Below are positions 1 to 8,030 of a DNA stretch of 45,148 nucleotides, in pieces. The translations under genes and the position numbers were made by a program. Source of the DNA: an uncultured Eubacteriales bacterium (GTDB lineage Bacteria; Bacillota; Clostridia; Christensenellales; Aristaeellaceae); assembly GCA_902785105.1 (NCBI GenBank), contig CACZXF010000051.1, positions 43,520 through 88,667 on the forward strand, written 5' to 3'. Below the pieces are notes generated by a model. It was not told where the DNA came from and did no database searches. It saw only the letters and a program-made list of their open reading frames with translations. How positions within the stretch are numbered: position 1 is the first letter of the stretch; the number at the start of each line of letters is the position of its first letter.

Positions 1-135
1 TGAGGAGCATCGAGCGCCCGGAAAACAGTCCAGTGGACTGTTTTCAGTGAGATGGGGCCGGCAGGCCCTTGTCAAGTGCCCGTGAGGGCGGATGAGGTGT
101 CCTTGAACAAACATCTCAACAAATCCCTGTTTATC
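1..135 (-). repeat. Core-B dispersed repeat, truncated by window edge
   Basis: This is the reverse orientation of the core-B element seen at 930, 11626, 38658 and 42748. It carries the palindrome GAAAACAGTCCAGTGGACTG (24-46 region), the GGGCGGATGAGG arm, and the shell end AAATCCCTGTTTATC at 121-135. The left part lies outside the window. Confidence 0.9.
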
Positions 136-170
136 AATAATACGCATATACGAAGGAGAGATGACCGACA

Positions 171-899
171 ATGTCCAGGAAGAGTGCGAAATCCAAGGGT
201 TACCGGAAGGCGGCGGCGAAGAAGCCCTATCTGTCGGGGCGGGACATCAAGCTGCTTTGCGTGATTGTGGCGATACTGGCCGTGTGCGTGGCGCTGCTGG
301 TCAACTATGACGACGGGGCGCTGAAGATGAAGGACGGCAAGCTCCCGGACGCGGGCGAGAACTGGCTGATCGTCAACGGCGCCGCCAGCGGCGGCAAGCG
401 CTATTACAAGCTGGGCGAGGCTGGGGAGATCGAGGGCTTCACCCGCGCCGCGGAACCGCTGGTCAGCGACGACAACCTGTTCACCCTGCGCTACACCCCC
501 AAGGACGAGAACAGCCCGATCCAGTCCATCGCCCTGGGCACCACCGCCGCCAAGGCCGACCGCACGGCGGAATACTATCACAACCTGATCGCCTCGCTGG
601 CCCCCGGCGACATCCAGACCGCCAAGGCCGGCGACACCGATTACACCTACTTCACCTATCAGACCACCTTCTTCGCCGATGAGGATCTGACTGCGGAGGA
701 CGCGGAGAAAGCCGAAGCGGCGGAGAACACCGACCGCTATGAGCAGGCCCTCCACGCCTATGTGGACGCGCCCCACAACGCCTCCATCGGCATCACCGTG
801 GTGACCAATGCCAAGAGCGAGGAGGACTTCCTCACCGACGAGCAGCTCATGGACTACGCCGCCAAGGCCATTGAGGCCATACAGGTGGCGGCGAAGTAA
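171..899 (+). CDS. Membrane-anchored extracytoplasmic protein, unknown function
   Basis: I do not recognise this 242-residue protein. A basic N-terminus (about residues 1-26, rich in Lys/Arg/Ser) is followed by one hydrophobic segment at about residues 28-46 (LLCVIVAILAVCVALLV). The remaining 190 residues are polar and acidic, so the likely topology is a short cytoplasmic tail, one membrane helix and an outside domain. The outside part includes the stretch LIVNGAASGGKRYYKLGEAG and ends in an Asp/Glu-rich helix-forming region. The start follows a GAAGGAGAG ribosome binding site with good spacing. It sits alone between two core-B repeats, so there is no operon context to suggest a role. Confidence 0.8.
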   Translation: MSRKSAKSKGYRKAAAKKPYLSGRDIKLLCVIVAILAVCVALLVNYDDGALKMKDGKLPDAGENWLIVNGAASGGKRYYKLGEAGEIEGFTRAAEPLVSDDNLFTLRYTPKDENSPIQSIALGTTAAKADRTAEYYHNLIASLAPGDIQTAKAGDTDYTYFTYQTTFFADEDLTAEDAEKAEAAENTDRYEQALHAYVDAPHNASIGITVVTNAKSEEDFLTDEQLMDYAAKAIEAIQVAAK

Positions 900-929
900 G
901 CCGAAGGGCAACGGGTTCAGTCCTGCCTT

Positions 930-1128
930 ATAAACAGGGATTTGTCGGGGTGTTTGTTCGAGGCCACCTCATCCGCCCTCACGGGCACTTGACAAGGGCC
1001 TGCCGGCCCCATCTCACTGAAAACAGTCCACTGGACTGTTTTCCCGGCGGTCCCAAAAGCCTTCCCCTTGAGGGGAAGGTGCCCCGAAGGAGCGGATGAG
1101 GTGAACCCCCGCCTCCCACTTCTTTCCC
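930..1128 (+). repeat. Core-B dispersed repeat with left shell
   Basis: The left shell TAAACAGGGATTTGTCGGGG starts at about 931. It is followed by CCTCATCCGCCC, the GAAAACAGTCCACTGGACTG palindrome, the CCTTCCCCTTGAGGGGAAGG palindrome and the closing GGATGAGGTG arm. The right shell is degenerate. The element ends against the stop codon of the minus-strand gene at 1131. Confidence 0.9.
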
Positions 1129-1130
1129 CG

Positions 1131-2366
1131 TCAATTGAACTCATAATTATCATCCCTCAGCATTTGCAGGCTGTAGGCCATGACCACGGCGTCGGGGTGA
1201 TACTTTTCGATCCAGGTCTCCAGGGGGGCGACGTCGCGGCGGAGGTCCACGCAGACCACGTTTTTGGCAAGCAGCGACATGAAGGTGCCGATGGGGGCGC
1301 TGTAGGAGTCCTTTAAGAGAAGGACGGTGTAGTCCGGCGCGGCGGGGTTTTCGAAGATGGAGTAGGCCTCCACCTGGCCGTAATAGGTGTAGGCGAGGGT
1401 GTTCCAGGTCTTGCCGGGGTCGGGCTCCAGTCTGTCCGCGCGGGTGACGGCCTCGCGGAAGGGGGCGGTAACGTCCTCCTCGCTGGTGGTGCGCAGGGTG
1501 TGGCGGTGGATTGTGACGTCGGCCTTGGGCCAGTATTCCACGATGTCGTCAGGGGTGACGAAGGCCGTGCCCACGCGCTGGCCGTACTTGCCCATGAACA
1601 GCCTTTCGTGGCGCTGGGTGTTGAGGTTTTCCATATCCAATATGGACGGGTCCAGCGCCGCGCCGGTCATGGCGTTGAGCCTTTCGGCGATGGCCTGGCC
1701 CATGGTGATGGCGGCCAGCGTGGACCAGTGCTGGTCGGTGACCATCAGCAGGTCGCTTAAGTCGTGGCCGCTGTTTGGCAGCACGTCGCGGCTGTCCAGC
1801 ACCTCTATGCCGCCCGCCTTTAATGTCGCTATGGCCTCGTCCGCCATCTCCCCGGCGTGGTCCAGGGGGGCGTAGCCCTCGGGCATCATGGCCGGGTCGT
1901 AGAGGGTGGGATGCTCGTAGACGAACAGGAAGGGGAGGCCGCCGAGCTGCTCATTTCTGAGGGCGACGATGTTCTCCGCGCCTGATTTCAAGGACTGGTA
2001 GGGCGACACGTCGTACAGGTGGCCGGTGGTCAGCGTCAGCATGTTCTGACTGCCGGTGTTGATCATCCGCTTGCCCAGGGCGTATTGAAAGGCGGAGTTG
2101 GCATAGCCCATCTCCGTTTTCAGCCACATGGCGTCCGCGATGCCCGCGGTAAAGCCGCTGATGCGCGCCGCCAGCCGGTCCAGCCGGGTGGGATGCTCGG
2201 GCAGCGTGGCCTTCATGTCGTCGGTCATCTGGACCGATTTTAATATGTCCCGACCGTTGTTCGCCAGCATCACGCCAAAGGCGGTGAAGATGAAGCCTAA
2301 AAAGGCGATGGTCAGTATTGCCGCCGTGACGCGGTGGAGGGGTTTGGATTCGTTTTTATCATTCAT
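1131..2366 (-). CDS. DHHW family SGNH-hydrolase-like protein
   Basis: A 411-residue protein with an N-terminal hydrophobic segment (about residues 12-34, ILTIAFLGFIFTAFGVMLA), indicating membrane anchoring or export. The rest resembles DHHW/AlgX-AlgJ-like SGNH-fold proteins. It has a TDQHWS motif near residue 210, corresponding to the Asp-x-His-Trp signature, and LLLKDSYSAP near residue 350, corresponding to the block holding the catalytic Ser. Family members act in O-acetylation or de-acetylation of extracellular polysaccharides, usually beside an MBOAT acyltransferase. No MBOAT gene is visible here, so the substrate is unknown. It is downstream of gltX, separated by a core-A repeat at 2381-2460. 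The start ATG opens a basic, polar leader (MNDKNESKPLHR) before the helix. Confidence 0.75.
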   Translation of the reverse strand: MNDKNESKPLHRVTAAILTIAFLGFIFTAFGVMLANNGRDILKSVQMTDDMKATLPEHPTRLDRLAARISGFTAGIADAMWLKTEMGYANSAFQYALGKRMINTGSQNMLTLTTGHLYDVSPYQSLKSGAENIVALRNEQLGGLPFLFVYEHPTLYDPAMMPEGYAPLDHAGEMADEAIATLKAGGIEVLDSRDVLPNSGHDLSDLLMVTDQHWSTLAAITMGQAIAERLNAMTGAALDPSILDMENLNTQRHERLFMGKYGQRVGTAFVTPDDIVEYWPKADVTIHRHTLRTTSEEDVTAPFREAVTRADRLEPDPGKTWNTLAYTYYGQVEAYSIFENPAAPDYTVLLLKDSYSAPIGTFMSLLAKNVVCVDLRRDVAPLETWIEKYHPDAVVMAYSLQMLRDDNYEFN

Positions 2367-2380
2367 TGTGAGATAAAGAC

Positions 2381-2460
2381 TGTAGGGGCGGCGTTTCGCC
2401 GCCCGCCGGGTAGTACAATGTGTTTCGTAAGGGGCGGGCGCCGAAACGGCGCCCCTACAG
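2381..2460. repeat. Core-A dispersed repeat (two hairpins)
   Basis: TGTAGGGGCGGCGTTTCGCC opens the first hairpin, and a second hairpin of the type GGCGCCGAAACGGCGCCCC closes the element at CCCCTACAG. The two halves are inverted with respect to each other. No shell ends are recognisable here. It lies between gltX and the DHHW gene and could weaken read-through between them. Confidence 0.9.
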
Positions 2461-2489
2461 GGTTATTCGTATTCAATTCGTCTAACTTT

Positions 2490-4010
2490 CTATTGCAGCT
2501 TTTCGATGGCCTGATTCAGCCGGCGCAGGGTCTCATCCTTGCCCAGCAGGTAGGCGATCTCAAACGCGCCGCCGGGGGTGGACTGCTGGCCGGAGATGGC
2601 GATGCGCATGGGCCAGAGGACCTGGCCGTTCTTCATGCCCAGGGCGGGGATGGCTTCCATGACGCGGTCATGGAGCTCGGCCTCGGTCCAGTTTTCGATG
2701 GCCTCCAGCACGGGCTTCACGGCGTTCAGCGCGGTCTTTGCGGTATCGAGGTTGGACTTCTGCTTCTTGTTGACGTAGAAATCCGACGGGAAGTCGGGCA
2801 TGTCCTTCAAGAAGCGGATCATGTCCGGGAGCTGGCTGAACACCTCGGTGCGGCCCTGGAGCAGCTCAGCCAGGCGCTTGAAGTCGTACTTCGCCGGGTC
2901 GAGGACCTTCGCCATCCAGGGGGTGGCGATCTCCAGGTACTTCGCCGGGTCCAGCTTGCGGATGTATTCGGCGTTGAACCAGTTGAGCTTCTGCATGTCG
3001 AAGAAGGACGGGGATTTCGACAGGCCCTCCAGGTCAAAGGCCTCTTCCAATTCTTTCAGCGTGAAGAACTCCCGCTCGCCCTTGGGGCTCCAGCCCAGCA
3101 GCACCAGATAGTTGATGACGGCATCCACCAGATAGCCCTGCTCCAGCAGGTCCTCGAAGGACGGGTCGCCCTGGCTCTTGGACATCTTGCGGCGGACGAT
3201 GGCCTTGACCATGTTGCCGTTCTCGTCCTCGGTCATCTGATATTCGCCGGTCTTCTTGTCGCGGTAGGTGCCCTCCACCATGACGGGGGTCAGGTGGACG
3301 TAGGTGGGCGGCGTCCAGCCCAGCGCCTCGTACAACAAATTGTACTTGGGCGCGGAGGACAGGTACTCGTTGCCGCGCATGACGTGGGTGATGCCCATGA
3401 GATGGTCGTCGATGACGTTGGCGAAGTTGTAGGTGGGCAGGCCGTCGGCCTTGATGAGCACGTTGTCATCCAGCGTGTCGCAGTCCACCTCCACGTGGCC
3501 GTAGATGACGTCGTCAAAGCCGGCCTTGCCCTCGGTAGGGATGTTCTGGCGGATGACGTACTCCTCCCCCGCGTCCAGCTTGGCCTGTATCTCTTCCTTG
3601 CTCAGGCGCAGGCAGTGCTTGTCGTACTTGAATGCCTCGCCCTTCGCCTCGGCAGCGGCGCGGGCCTCCTCCAGGCGCTCCTTGGTGCAGAAGCAGTAGT
3701 AGGCGTGGCCGGATTCGATGAGCTGCCTGGCGTAGGGCATGTAGGTGTCCTTGCGCTGGGACTGGATGTAGGGGCCGCAGGGGCCGCCCACGTCCGGACC
3801 CTCATCGTGGTTCAGGCCCGCGATTTTGAGGGAATTGTAGATCACGTCGATGGCCCCGGCCACCTCGCGCTCCTGATCGGTGTCCTCGATGCGCAGTATG
3901 AACTTGCCGCCCTTCCTCCGGGCCCAGAGATAGGTGTAAAGCGCCGTCCGCAGGTTGCCCAGGTGCATGTAGCCCGTGGGGCTCGGCGCAAAGCGGGTGC
4001 GTACTTCCAT
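2490..4010 (-). CDS. gltX: Glutamyl-tRNA synthetase
   Basis: This class I aminoacyl-tRNA synthetase ligates Glu to tRNA-Glu in the cytoplasm. The 506-residue length fits the bacterial family. The HIGH-type motif is seen in FAPSPTGYMHLGN (residues 8-20), and the KMSKS loop is intact in RRKMSKSQGD (about residues 271-280). The C-terminal anticodon-binding region ends in IAYLLGKDETLRRLNQAIEKLQ-like sequence with a TAG stop. The ATG follows AGGAG at about 10 nt spacing. It lies 46 bp after the last phosphatase gene of the upstream array on the same strand, so co-transcription is possible. I cannot tell from sequence whether it also charges tRNA-Gln. Confidence 0.97.
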   Translation of the reverse strand: MEVRTRFAPSPTGYMHLGNLRTALYTYLWARRKGGKFILRIEDTDQEREVAGAIDVIYNSLKIAGLNHDEGPDVGGPCGPYIQSQRKDTYMPYARQLIESGHAYYCFCTKERLEEARAAAEAKGEAFKYDKHCLRLSKEEIQAKLDAGEEYVIRQNIPTEGKAGFDDVIYGHVEVDCDTLDDNVLIKADGLPTYNFANVIDDHLMGITHVMRGNEYLSSAPKYNLLYEALGWTPPTYVHLTPVMVEGTYRDKKTGEYQMTEDENGNMVKAIVRRKMSKSQGDPSFEDLLEQGYLVDAVINYLVLLGWSPKGEREFFTLKELEEAFDLEGLSKSPSFFDMQKLNWFNAEYIRKLDPAKYLEIATPWMAKVLDPAKYDFKRLAELLQGRTEVFSQLPDMIRFLKDMPDFPSDFYVNKKQKSNLDTAKTALNAVKPVLEAIENWTEAELHDRVMEAIPALGMKNGQVLWPMRIAISGQQSTPGGAFEIAYLLGKDETLRRLNQAIEKLQ

Positions 4011-4056
4011 GTGTTGCGTTGCTCCTTGTTGTTTTATTATGGTGAATCGACAGTTA

Positions 4057-5232
4057 TTACTTGATGTCCGTTCCCAGACAGGTCTTGAGTGCGCTGATCT
4101 CGTCCTCCGTCATGCCGATCTTCCGCAGGTAGCCCTCGGCGCAGGCGACGAGGTCGGCGCCATCGAGGGTCTCGAGCTCGAAGGCCTTGGGGAGGAACTT
4201 GCGGATGTTGCCGTCGGCGATGGCCTCCCAGGTCTTTGTGCCGGGCTCGACGCCGTAGAAGTTCTTATAGGTGAGCATGTAATCCATCTCGACTTCGTCG
4301 TAGGACGCGCCCATCAGGCATTCCAGCAGGGCGCAGACGAACCCGGTGCGATCCTTGCCCATGGTGCAGTGGATCATGTAGGGGCCCTCATGGCTGATGC
4401 AGTAGCGCAGGCCCTCGGCCAGGGGACGCTGGAAGCGATCGCCCTCAAATTCCACCGACATGTCCAGCGGGATCACGTTCAGCCTGGAATAATAGGTGTA
4501 GGCATAATTCTCGAAGTTCTTCAGTGAGACCTCGGTGTCGCCCAGGTTCATGATCGTGCTGATGCCCGCCTTGTTGACAGCGGCATCGGCCTCGAAGTTG
4601 CGGCCATATTGCGGGTCCACGGGGGAGGAGGAGCGGTACAGCACGTTCGCGCCCATGCCGGTGGTGGCGATATTGCGGAAGTTGGCGTATTCCTCATCGG
4701 ACAGGTTTGGATAATCCTCCCGGACAACGGACATCTCGAGCTGATGCAGCGCCATCTCATCCAGATAGCCGCCCTTCTCCTTCAGCGACAGCCTGATCGA
4801 AACGCCGTCCTTATAGGCGTCCTTATAGTCCCAGACGTAGCCGGGGGCCACGTCGGTATTGCGTTTTTCGGCGATGTCCAGCCAGCCGGTCAGGTTGCCC
4901 ATGTTGATGGCGAGCACCGCGGCGCCCGCATATATGCTTTCGGGCGGCAAAATGGCAAAAACAAAAAGGCCGGCATCCACATAGTTGTAATCCTTACAAA
5001 GCGGCATGTCGATGCTGTGGCCGGCGATGTCCACGGTGACGATGTCGCCGTATTCATAGCCAAGCGAGAACAGCGTGTCACCGGAAATATCCATCGTGAT
5101 GTTGCCGAATACAGTGATCTCCCGAATCCCGGCCTCCACCGGCGGGCAGGTCTCGATCTCCGCGAAGGCCGGCGCGGTGAGCATCAGCAGCGCGGCAAGG
5201 GCAAGAGACAACAGACGATAAAGCTTCTTCAT
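4057..5232 (-). CDS. Secreted tyrosine-phosphatase-like protein, paralog 1
   Basis: A 391-residue protein with a clear signal peptide (MKKLYRLLSLALAALLMLTA then PAFA-E). ATG at 5232 is preferred over one ten codons upstream because it follows GGAGGG and starts the signal peptide shared by the paralogs. Residues of about 35-130 (VFGNITMDI, GYEYGDIVTV, MPLCKDYNYVDAG, LAINMGNL) resemble the C-terminal beta domain of SAM hydroxide adenosyltransferases. The second half is a dual-specificity-type phosphatase: VLYRSSSPV, then MIHCTMGKDRTGF near residue 290 with the CX5R(T) P-loop intact. Phosphatase activity is expected from the motif. The substrate (phosphoprotein, phosphoinositide or other) is unknown. 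It is the last and most gltX-proximal of four tandem paralogs. Confidence 0.85.
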   Translation of the reverse strand: MKKLYRLLSLALAALLMLTAPAFAEIETCPPVEAGIREITVFGNITMDISGDTLFSLGYEYGDIVTVDIAGHSIDMPLCKDYNYVDAGLFVFAILPPESIYAGAAVLAINMGNLTGWLDIAEKRNTDVAPGYVWDYKDAYKDGVSIRLSLKEKGGYLDEMALHQLEMSVVREDYPNLSDEEYANFRNIATTGMGANVLYRSSSPVDPQYGRNFEADAAVNKAGISTIMNLGDTEVSLKNFENYAYTYYSRLNVIPLDMSVEFEGDRFQRPLAEGLRYCISHEGPYMIHCTMGKDRTGFVCALLECLMGASYDEVEMDYMLTYKNFYGVEPGTKTWEAIADGNIRKFLPKAFELETLDGADLVACAEGYLRKIGMTEDEISALKTCLGTDIK

Positions 5233-5266
5233 GACTTTTCCCTCCGTTATGGCTTGATGCATTGGA

Positions 5267-5378
5267 CAAACAGGGATTTATCTGGGAGATGCCTACTCTC
5301 CTGTAGGGGCGGCGTTGCGCCGCCCGCCGGGTATGACGATGCGTTTCGTTAGGGGCGGGCGCCGAAACGGCGCCCCTA
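5267..5378. repeat. Core-A repeat with one shell end
   Basis: The shell AAACAGGGATTTATCTGGGA begins at about 5268. It is followed by both core-A hairpins, ending at CCCCTACA. The opposite shell is missing because the element abuts the 3' end of phosphatase paralog 2, whose TAG stop (5376-5378) lies inside the core. Confidence 0.9.
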
Positions 5379-6554
5379 CAATTTGATGTCCGTTCCCAGC
5401 CGGGTCTTTAACGCGGTGATCTCGTCCTCGGTCATGCCGATCTTCAGCAGATAGGCTTCGGCGGCGGCGGCGAGGTCCACGCCCTGGAGGCTTTCGATGC
5501 CGAAGGCCCTGGGGAGGAACTTGCGGATGTTGCCGTCGGCGACGGCCTCCCAGATCTCGGAGCCGGGCTCGGCGTTGTACAGGTACTTGTAGCTGGCCAT
5601 GTAGTCCTCCTCCACCTCTTCGGCGGAAGCGCCCATCAGGCATTCCAGCACGCCGCAGACGAAACCGGTGCGATCCTTGCCCAGGGTGCAGTGGACCAGA
5701 TAGGGACCCTCGTGGCTGGCGAAGAAGCGCAGGCCGTCGGCCAGGGGATGCTGGAAGCGCACGTCTTCAAAGTCCACGGCCATGTCCAGACCCATCACGT
5801 CCACCTTGGAATAATAGGTGTAGGCGTAATCCTCATAGCCCTTTATGATGAGGTCGCTGTCGCCCAGGTTGATGATGGTGGAAATGCCGGCGGCGTTGAT
5901 GGCGGCGTCGGCCTCGTGGTTGCGGCCATACTGCGGGCACACGGGGGAAGCGGAGCGGTACAGCACATTCGCGCCCATGCCGGTGGTGGTGACGCAGCGG
6001 AAGTTGGCGTATTCCTCATCCGTCAGATCGGGATAGTCCGACCGCTTGAGGGAAATGGTGATCTCGTGCAGCTTGAGCTGCTCCAGATAGGCGCCCGCCT
6101 CCTTCAGCGAAATTTTGATGGCGACGCCGTCCTTGTAGGCGTCGTTATAGTGCCAGACGTAGCCGGGGGCCTCCTCGGTCTTTTCCTTCTCGGCAATGCC
6201 CAGCGCGACGGCGATGTTGCCCATGTTGATGGAGACGGCGGGGGTGTCGCTGTTGCCGGTGTCCGGCGAGGCGGCGCACAGGAGGTATTCGCCAATATCC
6301 ACATTGTTGTAATCCAGGCAGAGCGGCATGTCGATGACGTGGCCGCCGACGTCCACGGTGAGCATGTCGCCGTAATTATAGCCCAGGTTCAGCAGGGTGT
6401 CCCAGGAGATGTCCAGCACAATGTTGCCGAATTGGTCGATCTTCCGGATGCCGGCCTCCACAGTCGGGCATTCCTCGATCTCCGCGAAGGCCAGCGCGGA
6501 GAACATCAGCAGCGCGGCCAGCATCAGCGCCAGCGCACGATACAGTTTTTTCAT
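5376..6554 (-). CDS. Secreted tyrosine-phosphatase-like protein, paralog 2
   Basis: A 392-residue paralog with signal peptide MKKLYRALALMLAALLMFSA then LAFA-E and a strong TAAGGAGGAAAGAGAC leader before ATG. The beta domain shows QFGNIVLDI, GYNYGDMLTV and DYNNVDIGEY. The phosphatase part has VLYRSASPV and LVHCTLGKDRTGF (CX5RT intact, about residue 290). The shared C-terminus GMTEDEI-ALKTRLGTDIK is extended by one Leu, because the codons TTG TAG come from the abutting core-A repeat rather than the TAA seen after DIK in the other paralogs. It probably acts outside the cytoplasm. Substrate is unknown. Confidence 0.85.
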   Translation of the reverse strand: MKKLYRALALMLAALLMFSALAFAEIEECPTVEAGIRKIDQFGNIVLDISWDTLLNLGYNYGDMLTVDVGGHVIDMPLCLDYNNVDIGEYLLCAASPDTGNSDTPAVSINMGNIAVALGIAEKEKTEEAPGYVWHYNDAYKDGVAIKISLKEAGAYLEQLKLHEITISLKRSDYPDLTDEEYANFRCVTTTGMGANVLYRSASPVCPQYGRNHEADAAINAAGISTIINLGDSDLIIKGYEDYAYTYYSKVDVMGLDMAVDFEDVRFQHPLADGLRFFASHEGPYLVHCTLGKDRTGFVCGVLECLMGASAEEVEEDYMASYKYLYNAEPGSEIWEAVADGNIRKFLPRAFGIESLQGVDLAAAAEAYLLKIGMTEDEITALKTRLGTDIKL

Positions 6555-6589
6555 GTCTCTTTCCTCCTTATAAAGGGTGGATCGTGGAG

Positions 6590-6612
6590 CAAACGGGGAT
6601 TTGTCTGCGCGA
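6590..6612. repeat. Orphan shell end without core
   Basis: AAACGGGGATTTGTCTGCG at about 6591 matches the shell sequence of the modular repeats, but no palindromic core follows. It lies between paralogs 3 and 2 and is probably a decayed or deleted element. Confidence 0.55.
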
Positions 6613-6653
6613 CGAGGCCGCCGCAGGGACGCGATTTGCGAGCCGGCCGATGA

Positions 6654-7832
6654 TTATTTGATGTCCGTTCCCAGCCGGGTCTTGAGGGCGCTGATCTCAT
6701 CCTCGGTCATGCCGATCTTCAGCAGGTAGGCTTCGGCGCAGGCGGCGAGGTCGGCGCCTTCAAGGCTCTCGACGTCGAAGGCATAGGGGAGGTACTTGCG
6801 GATGTTGCCATTGGCGACGGCCTCCCAGGTCTCCGTTTCGGGCTCGATGCCATAGAAGTTATAATAGCTGACCATGTAATCCGCCTCCAGCTCCTCCATG
6901 GACGCGCCCATCAGGCTTTCCAGCACGGCGCAGGCGAAGCCGGTGCGATCCTTGCCCAGTGTGCAGTGGACCAAATAGGGACCCTCGTGGCTCGCGAGAT
7001 AGTGGAAGCCCTCGGCCAGAGCATCCCGGAAGCGTTCAGTCTCAAAGTCCACCGCCATGTCCAGCGGGATCACATCCAGCTTAGAATAAAAGCTGTAGGG
7101 ATAATCCACATAGCCCTTCATGACGGCTTCGCTGTCGCTCATGTTCATGACGGTGCTGATGCCCGCGGCGTTGACGGCGGCGTCCGTCTCATGGTTGCGG
7201 TTGTATGCCGGGTTTACGGGGGAAGCGGAGCGATACAGCACGTTCGCGCCCATGCCGGTGGTGGCGACATTTCGGAAATTGGCGAACTGTTCATCCGTCA
7301 GGCCGGGATAGTCCTCCCGCGCGTTGGAGATCTTGAGCTGGTGCAGCGCCAATTGCTCCAGATAGCCGCCCTTCTCCCTCAGCGACAGCTTGACCGGGAT
7401 ATTGTCGCTGTATTTCTCATCGTAATCCCAGAAGAAGCCGGGCTCCTCGTCGATCCCGCTCTTTTTGGCGATCTCCGTCCAGGTGGCCAGGTCACCCATG
7501 TTCAGGGCGGCGGACGCGGTCTTCACGGTCTCAGTGTTGTCCACCGAGGCGTTGCATACGACCAGCGCGCCGACATCCACATTGGTGTAATCCTCGCAGA
7601 GCGGCGCGTAGAAATTAATGTCGCCGATATCCACTCTGAGGATGTCGCCGTATTCATAGCCCAGATCCAGCAGTGCGTCGATAGTGATGTCAAACAGGAT
7701 GTTGCCGAATTGGTCGATCTTCATGACGCTGGTCTCTACCGGCGGGCATTCCGCGATCTCCGCGAACACCGGCGCGGTGAGCGCCAGCATCGCCGCCTAC
7801 GTCAGCGCCAGTACGCGATACAGTTTTCTCAT
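6654..7832 (-). pseudogene. Secreted tyrosine-phosphatase-like paralog 3 with amber codon in signal peptide
   Basis: The frame homologous to the other paralogs starts at ATG 7832 (MRKLYRVLALT) and meets TAG at 7799-7797, codon 12. It continues AAMLALTAPVFAEIAECPPV. The paralogs have Leu at this position, so one TTG-to-TAG change would explain it. The remaining 378-codon frame is intact, including QFGNILFDI, VLYRSASPV and LVHCTLGKDRTGF, so the lesion is recent, or is bypassed, or is a sequencing error. Restart at ATG 7790 would give a signal peptide without its basic n-region and thus probably no export. TAG is an ordinary terminator here (gltX and paralog 2 use it), which argues against code reassignment. 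Confidence 0.8.
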
Positions 7833-7866
7833 AGTTATTTCTCCGTTACAATAGTGAAGCGGGGGG

Positions 7867-8014
7867 AAAACAGGAATTTGTCTGGGAGTTACCCGCTCTC
7901 CTGTAGGGGCGGCGTTGCGCCGCCCGCCCGGTAGAACGCGCCGTTTCGCAGGGAGGCGGGCGCCGAAACGGCGCCCCTACAGGGTTGGTGTGACTCCCCT
8001 ACAAATTCCAATTT
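7867..8014. repeat. Core-A repeat with both shell ends
   Basis: A complete example of the modular element. The left shell (AAACAGGAATTTGTCTGGGA) and right shell (CTCCCCTACAAATTCCAATT) are inverted with respect to each other. Between them lie the two core-A hairpins with a short linker (GGTAGAACGCGCCGTTTCGC). It sits between phosphatase paralogs 4 and 3. Confidence 0.9.
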
Positions 8015-8030
8015 ACCAGCCGACTGAAAA

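Noticed and set aside
72-911. Long minus-strand open frame opposite the first gene
   Set aside because: It mirrors the plus-strand gene, is rich in Gly/Val/Leu typical of antisense frames in GC-rich DNA, and runs into the repeat. No ribosome binding site was seen.
4011-4056. Possible T-box or other riboswitch before gltX
   Set aside because: The 46-bp gap is too short and contains no structured leader.
2334-4064. 576-codon plus-strand frame opposite gltX
   Set aside because: It is antisense to an unambiguous gltX and has the HxDHVAV-type composition of shadow frames.
6654-7832. TAG as a reassigned sense codon
   Set aside because: TAG terminates gltX and phosphatase paralog 2, and no other internal TAG was seen in recognised genes.
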